Source: Rhizophagus irregularis (lineage: Eukaryota; Glomeromycota; Glomeromycetes; Glomerales; Glomeraceae). Taken from it: a DNA stretch of 64,000 bases. The notes under the pieces were generated by a model. It was not told the origin of the DNA and ran no database searches. It saw nothing but the letters and a program-made list of their open reading frames with translations. Position numbers and translations under genes: made by a program. The stretch's first letter is position 1. Every line of letters begins with the position of its first letter. Positions 25,726 through 36,583 of this stretch are shown one piece after another. The stretch lies in the NCBI RefSeq assembly GCF_026210795.1, contig NC_089435.1:2728001-2792000 (forward strand), given 5' to 3'.

Positions 25726-26449
25726 TTCGGGGATAATTCTATAAAAAAAATACTTTATAATTTTGTAAAAAAGTATTTTTTTTTTTAAAGAGAGAAGTCT
25801 TGAGATATATAAAAACCTTTTTGAACTCATCGACTCATCGTGGCTAATACTCTCTTATTGTGACGATATAGAACATAGTAGAATCTACACATTTATTGAT
25901 CTATTGATCTACAGCGCGCAAAAGCTCTCGGTCTAGAAGTGCAGTTGATTTAACAAGATTAATTGATTTGATATTTAATGATATAATTAAATATATAGCA
26001 TTTATTTTATATAATTAAAATTAATAAATTTTTATTAATTTCAAAATATTTTAACAAATTTTATTGCAAATTATTATTTTAAGAAAATATTTTTTCTTAT
26101 CTGGGTGATTTCTTACTCCCTCTAAATTTTATATATAAAAATAATATTCACACCAATCATTTTGCCAATTATTTCAAAAAAAAAAGCATGATAATGTAAT
26201 TTTTGATGAAAAATTTTTATTTTTTTAAAATAAAACTTCTTTATATAGCCTTTAAAAATTATAATTTATAAGTAATTTTATCTACTTTAAAAATTTACTT
26301 AATATCTTAAGAAAAGTTATAACTGAATACTATTTTTGAATTTTTAATAATTTATGATTTGAGAAATATCAGGATGAGGAATTAATTTCTTCTGTTTTTA
26401 ATATTAATTGATATCCATATCAAACATTCTATTTAATTACAAAAATTTA
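25726..26449. other. intergenic, AT-rich
   Basis: An upstream exon for the Crinkler relic is conceivable at 25830-25770, with a CAT at 25828-25830 and a possible acceptor near 25740, but nothing identifies it. The rest is low-complexity AT-rich DNA. Confidence 0.4.
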
Positions 26450-26800
26450 TCTGATTTTATTTATTTGAACTTTTAGAAAACGAACCTATTACTAAAATCT
26501 TGTTATACTAACAGAAAAATCGATTATTCTGCAAAACTTAAATGAAATTTTAAATCAAGAAGAATTGATGGAAAAAAAAAAATTGATAATGAAACAACAT
26601 TATTAAGTGATAATTTAGGTATTAACATTTCATATTTTTTTTTTATTTTTTAACTTATATATACAAGCACAAATCTAATTTCGTCGTATTAAAATTGTAT
26701 GATTTCAAACTAAGTAAATTATAATTTATATAATTATTTTGAATTTTCGCCCTCAAAATATATTAATAAATTTGATAAATTTTTACTGGATTCTCCGAAA
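26450..26800 (+). pseudogene. orphan 3' exon of a kinase-family gene
   Basis: The sequence at about 26476-26625 matches the penultimate exon of the kinases (NEPITK...RKIDYSAKLNEIL), with small deletions that break the frame, and it keeps the preceding polypyrimidine/TTTTAG acceptor. The following 150 bp also match the DNA around the last exon of the gene at 28904-29070, including the phrase ATTCTCCGAAATA. No kinase domain lies upstream, so this is the remaining 3' end of a copy whose body was deleted. Its flank is closest to the copy ending at 28999. Confidence 0.78.
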
Positions 26801-27150
26801 TAGCAAAGGTAGAAAGGTAGAATCAGAATTAAATTTATGAATCAATTACGGATACTTGTATCGTAATTCGTAACACATTAAACTGCCGTAATGCCGTAGT
26901 TGTTTAGTGCCAAAAATACAAAATTTTTTGATTATAGCGTAAATCTATAACAGATAATGCCGATCTTTAACTGCAAATCTTATAATTCTGTAATTGTATC
27001 CAGTCACGTTTACGGTTATTTTAAAAATTAATTTACTGAGCTGTTAATATGAGTACTGTATATGTATTCGTTATTAATTAAAGAGAAAAATGAATATTTT
27101 TTTATTCAGATAAATTAGTCAAAGAATTATTTCATGCGTAACTGTTTACT

Positions 27151-27368
27151 AACCAAAATTTAAATCAAATTGGCATGGTAACATCACTATCATTGCTGAA
27201 AATAGTCTCATTGATCGTCCTTTCGTAATCGTAACTCCGAAATGGCGTAAATCTGTTCATTGTTCTTTATAGGGTTTCCTAAACAAGTTAACTTGGGTAA
27301 AACGGTTTAAAAATATAAATTAAATTTTGTACAATTAAAAAAAAAATTATTTTGCAAAAGAAATTAAC
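27151..27368 (+). promoter_or_regulatory. conserved promoter/5' region of kinase gene A
   Basis: About 215 bp before the ATG are nearly the same as 30007-30244 before gene B. Shared blocks include TTGCTGAAAATAGTCTCATT, GTAACTCCGAAATG, a TATAAATTAAATTTTGTAC stretch about 40-55 bases before the start, and the start context AAAGAAATTAACATG. Conservation in otherwise drifting intergenic DNA reflects either a young duplication or a maintained promoter. Confidence 0.6.
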
Positions 27369-28999
27369 ATGTCTAAAAAGTTTAGTAGGAACTTCAAAAA
27401 TTTTAGAAATAATAATTCAAATACTTTGAGTGAATATGAATATAGAAAAAATAAATATGATTTGTGTACCGATTGTAAACAACAAAATACCCATTATAAT
27501 TGGTGCCAAAATTGCAATAGCAAAATTTTTCAACATGATTTTGATAAATGGACTAGTGGAAATAAATATATTGACAAGTTTATTCAAGAAACTCAACTGA
27601 AAGCAAGAAAAAGAGAAGAAGTTATAGAATGGATTCCTTACAATAGATTTAGAAATATTAAATATCTTTCTAAAGGTGGATTTAGTACTGTCTATAAGGC
27701 TATTTTGTTAGATGGGCCTATAAATTATTGGGATAATAAAGCCCAAACATGGTCAAGGTTTTCTAAAAGCCTTCGGTATGGTAATGACCATGAAATTGCA
27801 AAAGAAAAAGATGTTAAATCACCACTTAGTAAAAATGAAAAAAGGGGATATGATGTTGTATTAAAGAGTTTAAATAATTCATCAAATATTAATGATGATT
27901 TCTTAAACGAAGTAAGTTATTTTTTAAAAAAAGTACATATTTGTTTTAGTTTATTAATATTATTATTTAATTTTAGTTAAAAAATCATTTACAATGTGTG
28001 AGTTCAAGTCGTAATTCTCGTTCAGCCGTATTCATATATGGAATAACACAAGATCCAGAAACATCAAATTATATGATGGTAATGAGATTTATGGACGAAG
28101 GAAATCTAAGATCTAATTTATTAATAGTAAAAAAGTATGATAGTTTAATGGATGTTGCAAATGCACTTTTAATTTTACACAAGTGTAATTTAGTTCATGG
28201 TGATTTTCATAGTGGAAATATACTTCTAAATAAATTTAACACTCATGTTATAAGCGATTTTGGATTAAGTAGACCAGTAAATAAAACTGCTAATACAAAT
28301 GAAATTTATGGAGTAATTCCTTACATGGCTCCAGAAGTATTGCGTGGAAAGCCATATACTAAAGCTGCTGATATTTATTCTTTTGGAATTATTATGTGGG
28401 AACTTACATCTGGTATTCCTGCTTTCAATAACAGACCTCATGATTTTGACCTTTCTTTAGATATTTGTATAGGATTGAGACCGAAAATTGTTGAAGGAAC
28501 ATTACCTGCTATATATGCAAGATTAATGAAGAGGTGTTGGGATTCTGATCCTAATAAAAGACCAACAGCTGATGAATTAGTAGAAATCCTTTCTATTTGG
28601 AGTATTTATAGTCCTTGTTTTGATTCAAATAATAGAATACCTTTTCCTAGTAAGTCAAAAGAATTTAATATCTTTATTAAGTTAATTCATTTTATTTCTT
28701 ATTTAATTGTAAAAAAGTATATTTTATCTATTTAAACTTTTTAGACAACGAACCTATTACTAAAAATCATCCATTATCTTGTTATACAAGCAGAAAAATC
28801 GATTATTCTGCGAAGCTAAATGAAATATTAACACAGGAAGAATTAAGCACTAAAATTGTAATAGACGAAGAAAGAGAATCAAAATTATTAAGTGAAAGTT
28901 TAGGTATGTTTTTTTTTTGAATTCATAATATACAAGCATAAATCTAATCCCGTCGTTATTATTTTTTATTTATTAGAAAGTTGTGTGATTTCAGATTAG
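27369..28999 (+). CDS. protein kinase A (TKL-like) with N-terminal CxxC-x9-CxxC motif
   Basis: Four exons, 27369-27911, 27977-28649, 28745-28903 and 28977-28999, all GT-AG and in phase, giving 465 aa. Residues 33-49 contain C-x2-C-x9-C-x2-C, a possible zinc knuckle. Kinase domain about 95-395: glycine loop SKGGFSTV (101-108), ATP Lys166, alpha-C Glu181, catalytic HGDFHSGN with Asp257 and Asn262, DFG Asp275, APE 299-301. The usual HRD Arg is Gly, but every residue needed for phosphotransfer is present. An insert of about 40 aa between the glycine loop and the Lys is family-specific. The C-terminus ends in a short acidic tail encoded by a 23-base last exon. It forms a tandem pair with gene B (spacing 2876 bp). 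If the third intron is retained, translation stops at 28920. Confidence 0.87.
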
Positions 29000-30006
29000 G
29001 TAAATTATAAAATTATTTCGATTTATTTTCGACCTTAAAATACATTAATAAATTTTAATGGATTCTCCGAAATAACGGTAAATTTTTTATCATCAACTAA
29101 AGGACGAATCCGCAGATCGGCGGATGTGTATCACATTTGCTGTAATTTTATAATATATAAAGATAAATTTAAAATAAATTAGATTATCCACGAATTAATT
29201 CTTTAAAACCCATTATGAAAAATGATTATTAATAAGGAGTTAAAAAGGTTACATACTCTCAGGGTTCTCTCTCATAATATTTGACTAACTTTAAAATAAA
29301 TAATGGTAAAATTTCATTGTTACTTAAAATTCTTTAAATTATGATATAAAATAAATAAACAAATAAAACGTTTCAAATTTTGCTTAAAGTTCAAGCTTTT
29401 TACAATTTTTTAAAACTTTTCTACACGCTAAAACTTTTAAAATTAAATAAAAATATTTACTTGTTATATTTAATATACAAATAACATGAAACCATTTACC
29501 CATCGGAACGCTAAGAACTCATCTAACTTCGCGTTTTTTATTTGTATTTATGACGATATTCTTTATTTCAAAAGTAAAAGTTTCATTTTTTTTATCAGTC
29601 CGCACATGTAAGCAATAAATATCACGCTTTTTCAGTTAAATTGTTAAATCCTTAATTTAGGCCGATTCTGCAGATCGGCGGTCATACGCAGGTGCAACGC
29701 AGTCAACGCACCCTTTATAATATCTCATATATAAAAGTCAAAAACACCATTCTAAACTATACTTTGATCTTTAAGTAAAGTTGTAGAGCAAGAAAAAATA
29801 CGTATAGTACGTGTATTTTAAAAGCTTTATAATATGTACAGTACATAAAGTTTATGCGACATTTATTCAAAAATCAGAAAATTTAGCGATGTCACGTGAT
29901 AAGAAATGAGAAAATTACCAAAAAGGGAGGGTGCGTTGCTACAAGCCCGCGTAAAAATGTTTTTTCCTTAATATGTATTCATAAGAATTATTTTTGCAAA
30001 ATCGCG
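29000..30006. other. spacer between tandem kinases
   Basis: AT-rich. The phrase CGCAGATCGGCGG or TGCAGATCGGCGG occurs twice (about 29110 and 29660). GGTGCAACGC...CAACGCACCC (about 29680-29710) and GGGTGCGTTGC (about 29927-29940) are inverted partners 240 bp apart, possibly remnants of an element. One TCACGTGAT site lies at 29892. No gene. Confidence 0.45.
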
Positions 30007-30244
30007 TAACCAAAAAATTTAAATCAAATTTGGTATAGTGATGTTACTATCATTGCTGAAAATAGTCTCATTGATCGAATGTAACACTCTTTTCGCAATC
30101 GTAACTCCGAAATGACGTAAATCTGTTCATTATTCTTTATAAGGTTTCCTAAATAAATCAACTTGTGTAAGACGTTTTAAAATATAAATTAAATTTTGTA
30201 CAATTAAAAAAAATTATTTTAATTATTTTGCAAAAGAAATTAAC
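30007..30244 (+). promoter_or_regulatory. conserved promoter/5' region of kinase gene B
   Basis: Near-copy of 27151-27368. It differs by small indels, for example a longer AATTATTTTAATTATTTTGC just before the start. It retains the AATATAAATTAAATTTTGTAC block and the AAATTAACATG context. Confidence 0.6.
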
Positions 30245-31879
30245 ATGTCTAAAAAGTCTAATAGGAACTTCAAAAATTTTAGAAATAATAATTCAAATAC
30301 TTTGAGTGAATATGAATATAGGATAGATAGATATGGTTTTTGTACCGATTGTGAACAACCAAAAACCAATCATGCTTGGTGCCGAAATTGCAATAGTAAA
30401 AGATTTCAACATGATTTCGATAAATGGACTAGTGGAAATAAATATATTGACAAGTTTATTCAAGAAACTCAATTGAAAGCAAGAAACAAATTTGAAGTTA
30501 TAGAATGGATTTCTTACAATAGATTTAGAAATATTGAATATCTTTCTAAAGGTGGATTTAGTACTGTCTATAAGGCTATTTTGTTAGATGGATATATACT
30601 TTATTGGGATTATGGAGCCCAAACATGGATAAGGTATTATAAAAGCTTTGAGTCTAATAGTAAAGACTATGAAATTGCAAAAAAAAAAGATGTTAAATCA
30701 CCACTTAGTAAAAATGAAAAAAGGGGACTTCATGTTGTATTAAAGAGCTTAAATAATTCATCAAATATTAATGATGATTTCTTAAACGAAGTAAGTTATT
30801 CTTTAAAAAAGTACATATTTGTTTTAGTTTAATTAATATTATTGTTTAATTATTAGTTAAAAAATCATTTACAATGTTATACGTCAGCTGTATACATATA
30901 TGGAATAACGCAAGATCCAGAAACATCAAATTATATGATAGTAATGAGATTAATGGAAAAAGGAAATCTAAGATCTAATTTATCAATAAAAAAAAATAAT
31001 CTATTTGAAAAATATTCTAGTTTAATGTATATCGCACAAGCACTTTTAACTTTACACAAGCGTAATTTAGTTCATGGTGATTTTCATAGTGGAAATGTAC
31101 TTCTAAATAACCCTGACATTCATGTTATAAGCGATTTCGGATTAAGTGGACCAGTAGATAAAACTGCTAATACAAATGAAATTTATGGAGTAATTCCTTA
31201 TATGGCTCCGGAAGTATTGCGTGGGAAGCCATATACTAAAGCTGCTGATATTTATTCTTTTGGAATTATTATGTGGGAACTTACATCTGGTATTCCTGCT
31301 TTCAACAATAGATCTCATGATTTTGACCTTTCCTTAGATATTTGTAAAGGATTGAGACCAAAAATTGTTGAATGCACATTACCTGTATATGTAAGATTAA
31401 TGAAGAGGTGTTGGGATTCCGATCCTAATAAAAGACCAACAGCTGATGAATTAGTAGAAATCCTTTCTATTTGGTATGATTGTGGTGATAAACTTCTTAA
31501 GCTAGAATATGATTCAAGAATACCTGTTCCTAGTAAGTCAAAAAAAATTAATTTCTTTATTAAGTTAATTCTTATTTAATTGTAAAAAGTATATTTTATC
31601 CAATTTTATTTATTTAAACTTTTTAGATAACGAACCTATTACTAAAAATCATCCATTATCTTGTTATACAAGCAGAAAAATCGATTATTCTACGAAGCTA
31701 AATGAAACATTAACACAGGAAGAATTGAGCACTAAAATTGTAATAGACGAAGAAAAAGAATTAACATTATTAAGTGAAAGTTTAGGTATGTAAAATAAAT
31801 TATTATTATTATTTATCATTAATTTTTTTTAAATTTAAAATTTTTTTTTGATCTAGAAAACTGTATTATTTCTGATTAA
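30245..31879 (+). CDS. protein kinase B (TKL-like) with N-terminal CxxC-x9-CxxC motif
   Basis: Four exons, 30245-30790, 30857-31532, 31627-31785 and 31857-31879, GT-AG and in phase, giving 467 aa. Same plan as kinase A: Cys motif near residues 33-49 (CTDC...WCRNC), glycine loop SKGGFSTV, VVLK Lys, FLNE Glu, HGDFHSGN catalytic loop, DFG, APE, and a short tail. Differences cluster in the insert after the glycine loop (YILYWDYGAQTW) and around the alpha-E region, where B has SIKKNNLFEKYSS in place of A's shorter segment. The activation segment reads DFGLSGPVDKTANTNEIYG. Without splicing of intron 3 the frame would stop at 31791. Its 3' flank matches that of pseudogene 1, which places B and pseudogene 1 in the same duplication branch. 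Confidence 0.87.
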
Positions 31880-33519
31880 AAAATGGGTCAGTTATAATTT
31901 ACATAATTTGTATAAAATTTATTTTGAAATTTATTAAATAATGTTTTTTTATAGACCCTGAGGAAAGACATAAAATTCGGATAATTTGAAGAATTCTTTA
32001 CTGCGAAAATTTTATTTTCTGACGTCACATTTTCACGTCCTATTTATACGTAACGATGTGCTTTTTTTGGATAAAATTTTAAAAAGAAAAAAAAAAAAAA
32101 TTTTTTTATCATACTTACGTATCATTATATTAGGTTCTAGCATCAATTAAAATATTTAAAAGGGAGGTAGTGTTCAAAGAAATCTTTGTAGCTTATTAAA
32201 TTTATATCAGCGTAATTAAATAGCAATTACTTTGAATAAATTTTATTTTTTTATTTTTTTTTCTTTTTTGAAAGGTTAAAATTTCTTGAAATTCCTCTTC
32301 CAATTAATTAATAATAGCATATTTCTTGAAAATAATGTGGCGCAATAACGCAAAAAAATATATATATATATTTTTAATTGATAATTGACCTACTTTATAT
32401 AGATAAAAACGTACTTATTCTTTAACTAAAAAAAAGAATAACCTAAGTTTTGGTTAGACATCTATCAATGTGTTTTTACTTTGAAATTTTAGCGTCATCA
32501 GAACTACTGACGTGAAATCGTGAAATGATCGGGCCAATAGACTGATAATTTTAGGTGGGAATTTTTTAAAAAATTACTAGTCCTTAAAAGTTTAATCATT
32601 TATCTATATATAACTCGTCAAACTCGGATGCTGGGCCCAGCCCTGAAATTCAATTTCCAAAGAAAAATTGCTGTGACCGTTTAGGACTACCTAATTTTAG
32701 AATTCTATATGCTCATTTTTCACTACATATTTACTATATACTCAATTTTAGACCAGTCGAGAACTGACAATTATTATAAGGCACAGTATATTCAACTTAT
32801 CAACTAAAAATAATTTACAATAAATGTTTTTTTTTTTAGAAATGTGAGGAATATAAGGATATTTGACTATTAATGTCAATCAATGGTTCTACTTTTTTAT
32901 TTTGGGATCAAATAATTAAGGTTTTTATAAATTTTGAACGTAAAATTGTTGAAATAATTATATCATAAAATTATTTAAGGATAACTCGGTAATTTTTAAT
33001 TTTTTTTACTATTAATAATTATTTGTTTAATAATTATTTGTATAACAACTTTCGTTCTTTGATACATTTAAGAAAATTTTGATACATTCAAGAAAAAGTT
33101 CCAAAAATATCAAATATTTACTATTTAAAGAAACAAAAAAAGAAAAAAAGAAAAAAGAAAAAAGCCCTAAAATAGTCAAACACTAAACTATTAAATTCCA
33201 AGATGTGATACATTAAGTAATTATAAATGAATTAAATTAAAAGCGATCTACAATTATGTATACAAGCACAAAAAGCCAACTTGCATTCATATTGTATACA
33301 GTAAATGTATGGACGGAGTTTGTTATACGATTATAGAATACATTTAAAGATTAGTTTCTGACAATTATATACAAGGTTTATTTACGTAAAAAATCAATTT
33401 ATTCAAATTATCACATCAAAATTTGATGATTATGTAACGTTTTATTGGATAGTTTGATTAATATATATATATATATCTTATACATATTATGAGGAAATAA
33501 AATATATCATTTGGAAAAC
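31880..33519. other. intergenic; duplicated kinase 3' flank, then AT-rich DNA
   Basis: 31880-32110 matches 4627-4870, including ACCCTG...AAAGACATAAAATTCGG and a GACGTCACATTTTCA block. Beyond that there is only AT-rich DNA with (TA)n at about 33463-33476, just upstream of the next reading frame. Confidence 0.6.
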
Positions 33520-33994
33520 ATGAATTTAAACAATTATACAACTTATACAACTCTAGATGATATGGATCAAACTACACCTTTACAATTCCTTGATAATAAT
33601 AATCTTCAAAATAATAACGTTGAAATGTCTAATGAGACCTTGAACATTTGTACCATTCCTGCGCCTCAAAACACTGTATTTGAATTTTATCTTCCTCTAC
33701 CAAATGACACTATCTACCTTACGCTCTTTAGAAATCGCGCGACGCTTAAATAATGGTATCAATTTATCTCACATTATTGACTGTCAACTTCCACATCATC
33801 ATCATATTCACTCTTTGATTAAACAACAAATTCTTCACCCTGTTGATTATCAATCACAACCTTTCGATGCTATGACTCCTCAAACATATGCAGATGTAGA
33901 TGATAATGTCAATAATGCAACTTTAAATACTTATGATACGCAAGATACAGTATATGATGGAATTACGCCTAATCAAGCGCCGTCTAAAAAATAA
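33520..33994 (+). pseudogene. small unrecognised gene split by a frameshift
   Basis: An ATG at 33520 opens an Asn/Thr-rich frame (MNLNNYTTYTTLDD...) that stops at 33751-33753. In a different frame, protein-like sequence continues from about 33710 to a stop at 33992-33994, with IARRLNNGINLSH, a His run (HHHH) and an Asp/Asn/Thr-rich tail. The two parts overlap around 33680-33753 and no GT-AG intron joins them, so a one-base change is the simplest reading. The composition, with soluble polar tails around a short core (FYLPLP...), recalls small fungal DNA-binding proteins, but no motif is diagnostic. A sequencing error would make it an intact gene of about 155 aa. Confidence 0.5.
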
Positions 33995-34056
33995 CAATGC
34001 ATATTATTAATATTATTATATATTATACAATTTTATATCATGGATAGTATTACTTT

Positions 34057-34887
34057 TAGAGGTTGGAACCGACCAAAAAAACCTTAACCGATTAATAATC
34101 GACTAATCAGTTACCATAACCGAATAATAATCGGTTAATTAATCGGTTAATTAATCGGTTAATTTGTGATGAGGTTAACCGATTAATTAATCGGTTAATA
34201 TATAAATTTTGCACCCTATATGGATAATATACATGTATTATTTCAAAAAGTTATATCAAATTTTAATGGGAAACGAGAACTGACTTTAATTCAAGGTTTA
34301 CTTAAATGGGAAATTAACAATATTAATGATAGTGGAATTGAATTGCAAGTTTTTAGGAATGTTTTTATTCCGCCGCCCATTTGAATATTTTGCATAATAT
34401 ATATCACATGACATTTAGCTACGTCATAAATAACTTAAAATAAAAACAAATACTTATAAAAGCATTTAAATATGTTACAAAAAAATATATAATAAATGAC
34501 CAGATAGAGATTCATTTTCAATAGGTCTATAATCAATATATTCTGAAAAAATGTCATTTGTTTCATTATCACCCATATTGTATAATTTTTTTTATAATAA
34601 ATTAAAATTTCTCAAGTTTTAATAAAAAGTTTAAATGGGTTTATTTTTTTGACAAGTTTGTCAATACTGTATATTAAAAAAAACTTCTTATCGGAATTTC
34701 GGGATAAAAAATCATCTAATCTGAGAAAATGATCTGCATATTATTTTAACCGACTAAATTAGTCGGTTAATTAATCGGTTAATTTAGTCGGTTAATTAGT
34801 CGATTAACCGATTTTTTGATACTTTTAACCGATTAACCGCCTTAACCGATTAATTAATCGATTAACGTTAATCGGTTCCAACCTCTA
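34057..34887. mobile_element. non-autonomous hAT-like element, 831 bp
   Basis: Perfect 8-bp target duplication ATTACTTT at 34049-34056 and 34888-34895. The termini are perfect inverted repeats, TAGAGGTTGGAACCGA at the left and its complement at the right. The first and last 150 bp are packed with AACCGATTAA/TTAATCGGTT words in both orientations, the usual subterminal transposase-binding arrangement of hAT elements. The interior (about 34210-34730) has no intact frame or recognisable transposase. TSD length, the ATTACTTT pattern and TAGAG-type ends fit the hAT superfamily well. Confidence 0.88.
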
Positions 34888-34895
34888 ATTACTTT

Positions 34896-36583
34896 TTTTA
34901 GTTTTGACAGTTTTCAATTATTTTAAATAATAATTTAAATTTTCTAATAAATATATTTAGCATAATTTTTTTACGTATATAATTTAGAATCGATGATATA
35001 CGTTTAATTCGTTTTAACGATTTTTCTTTTTCGATAATTTTTTTTTTTAAAAAAAAGATAAATTAAATTTTACTGGCGTTGAAAATTAACTGGAAAATTT
35101 TTTTTTGTGAAATTTCATATTTTAATATTTTAAACGGTTAATGATTACGTAAATAAAAAGAAATTTTAAAATAATGGGATAGACATGAATTACAAATTAG
35201 ATAGTAACGATTAATTACATGATAATACCTCCATGAAATTTAAAATTTTGTCAACAAACAGAATTTAATGTGACATAGCACAAGCCAAACATCCAAGTAC
35301 AGTTCCATTCTAGAACCGGACAAAAGATACAACCGGGGTGTTACAAATAAAGTCAATTTGTAACGAACTAACAGGGTCCTGTATATTTTTAAACCAAAAA
35401 CAAACCAAAGCATTACAACTTTATATAAACTATGATCGGAAGTAAAGTTATTCTGATAATTTTACGCCGGGAAGAATATATATATAGAAAATATTATATT
35501 AAAAAATTCCGTTTGAATTTTACATTTTTAACTTTTTCTTTTCGTATTCAAAGTCAAGTAATATTAATTTATTGAAAGAGCCTAAAAAAATATTTTCATT
35601 TTCCTAGATTCGTTAAAATTAAAGAGTTGAGTAAAATTCGTTAAAATTCGGTAAATTTTAATGAATTCTATTAGTTAACGGGAAGTTTGTAAAATTTTTA
35701 TTTGTAGCATAGACCGACAATATCATTTCGCCGAAATTAAGCCTGTTTACAAACAATATAAAAACCAATGGAGTACAAATTAAAATCATGAGGGATAAGA
35801 AATATCTGACGTCTTCGATCAATTCAAGTTATTCAACTGCCCCATAAACAAACAACTCTCACGTGATTTGTGTAATTAAGAGTGATAAAGTACAAAAATA
35901 TTATTATATTCTACTTAGGTAAATAAGTTTCTTTTATTTTTTTTTATACTAACTATATAATAAACATTTTAGGTTATGTAAGTGACAAATAATCAGTGAC
36001 AAATAGGATTTCACCCACTCCATTTGGTCACGTGATAGAGAGGTATTGAATCAATTGATCAATTTTCAAAATAAAAATACTTGTACACATTAAAAAACAT
36101 TGATTTCATATGTGGAATAATTTAATATTTTTTTTTGTATTGTATTCAAAAAAATTTGGTCTAGCATTTAATACGCCTTTAACTAATCTGATTAAATAAT
36201 CTACAATTGTGTTTTTGTTGTTTTTGTTGGTGAATCAACCACAAAAAAAATTATGGTAAATATTACGTATTCAGCGAATATGCTTTTTAGCCGATATTTT
36301 GGTTGCATTTTTAATTTAACACTATTAGAATGAATTGGTAAAAAAATAAAGATCGGCAAAGATCGGCAATACATGATTTCTTTATTGTCATACGGAATTA
36401 GTTTTCCCTATAATATATAAATCTACGGCTTGGCACTCCCATGCATTTTTTTTTTATTTATTTGTTTATTTTATTTTAATGTATATAATTAGCATAATTT
36501 TCCCCTTAAAAAAAAAAAATTTTTTTTTATATATCTATTTTCTTCCTTTCTATCCCCTTTTCCCTTAAAAATTTAACAATAAT
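34896..36583. other. intergenic upstream of F-box gene 1
   Basis: AT-rich. A 9-bp hairpin GTTACAAAT/ATTTGTAAC lies at about 35340-35364. CACGTG sites occur at 35860 and 36029. A partial copy of a dispersed repeat (GTGACAAATAGGATTTCACC) is at about 36000. The last 60 bp before the ATG are pyrimidine-rich, as is common for fungal promoters. Confidence 0.5.

Noticed and set aside
33511-33519. Start of the small gene at 33511
   Set aside because: The codon there is TTG; the first ATG in frame is 33520.
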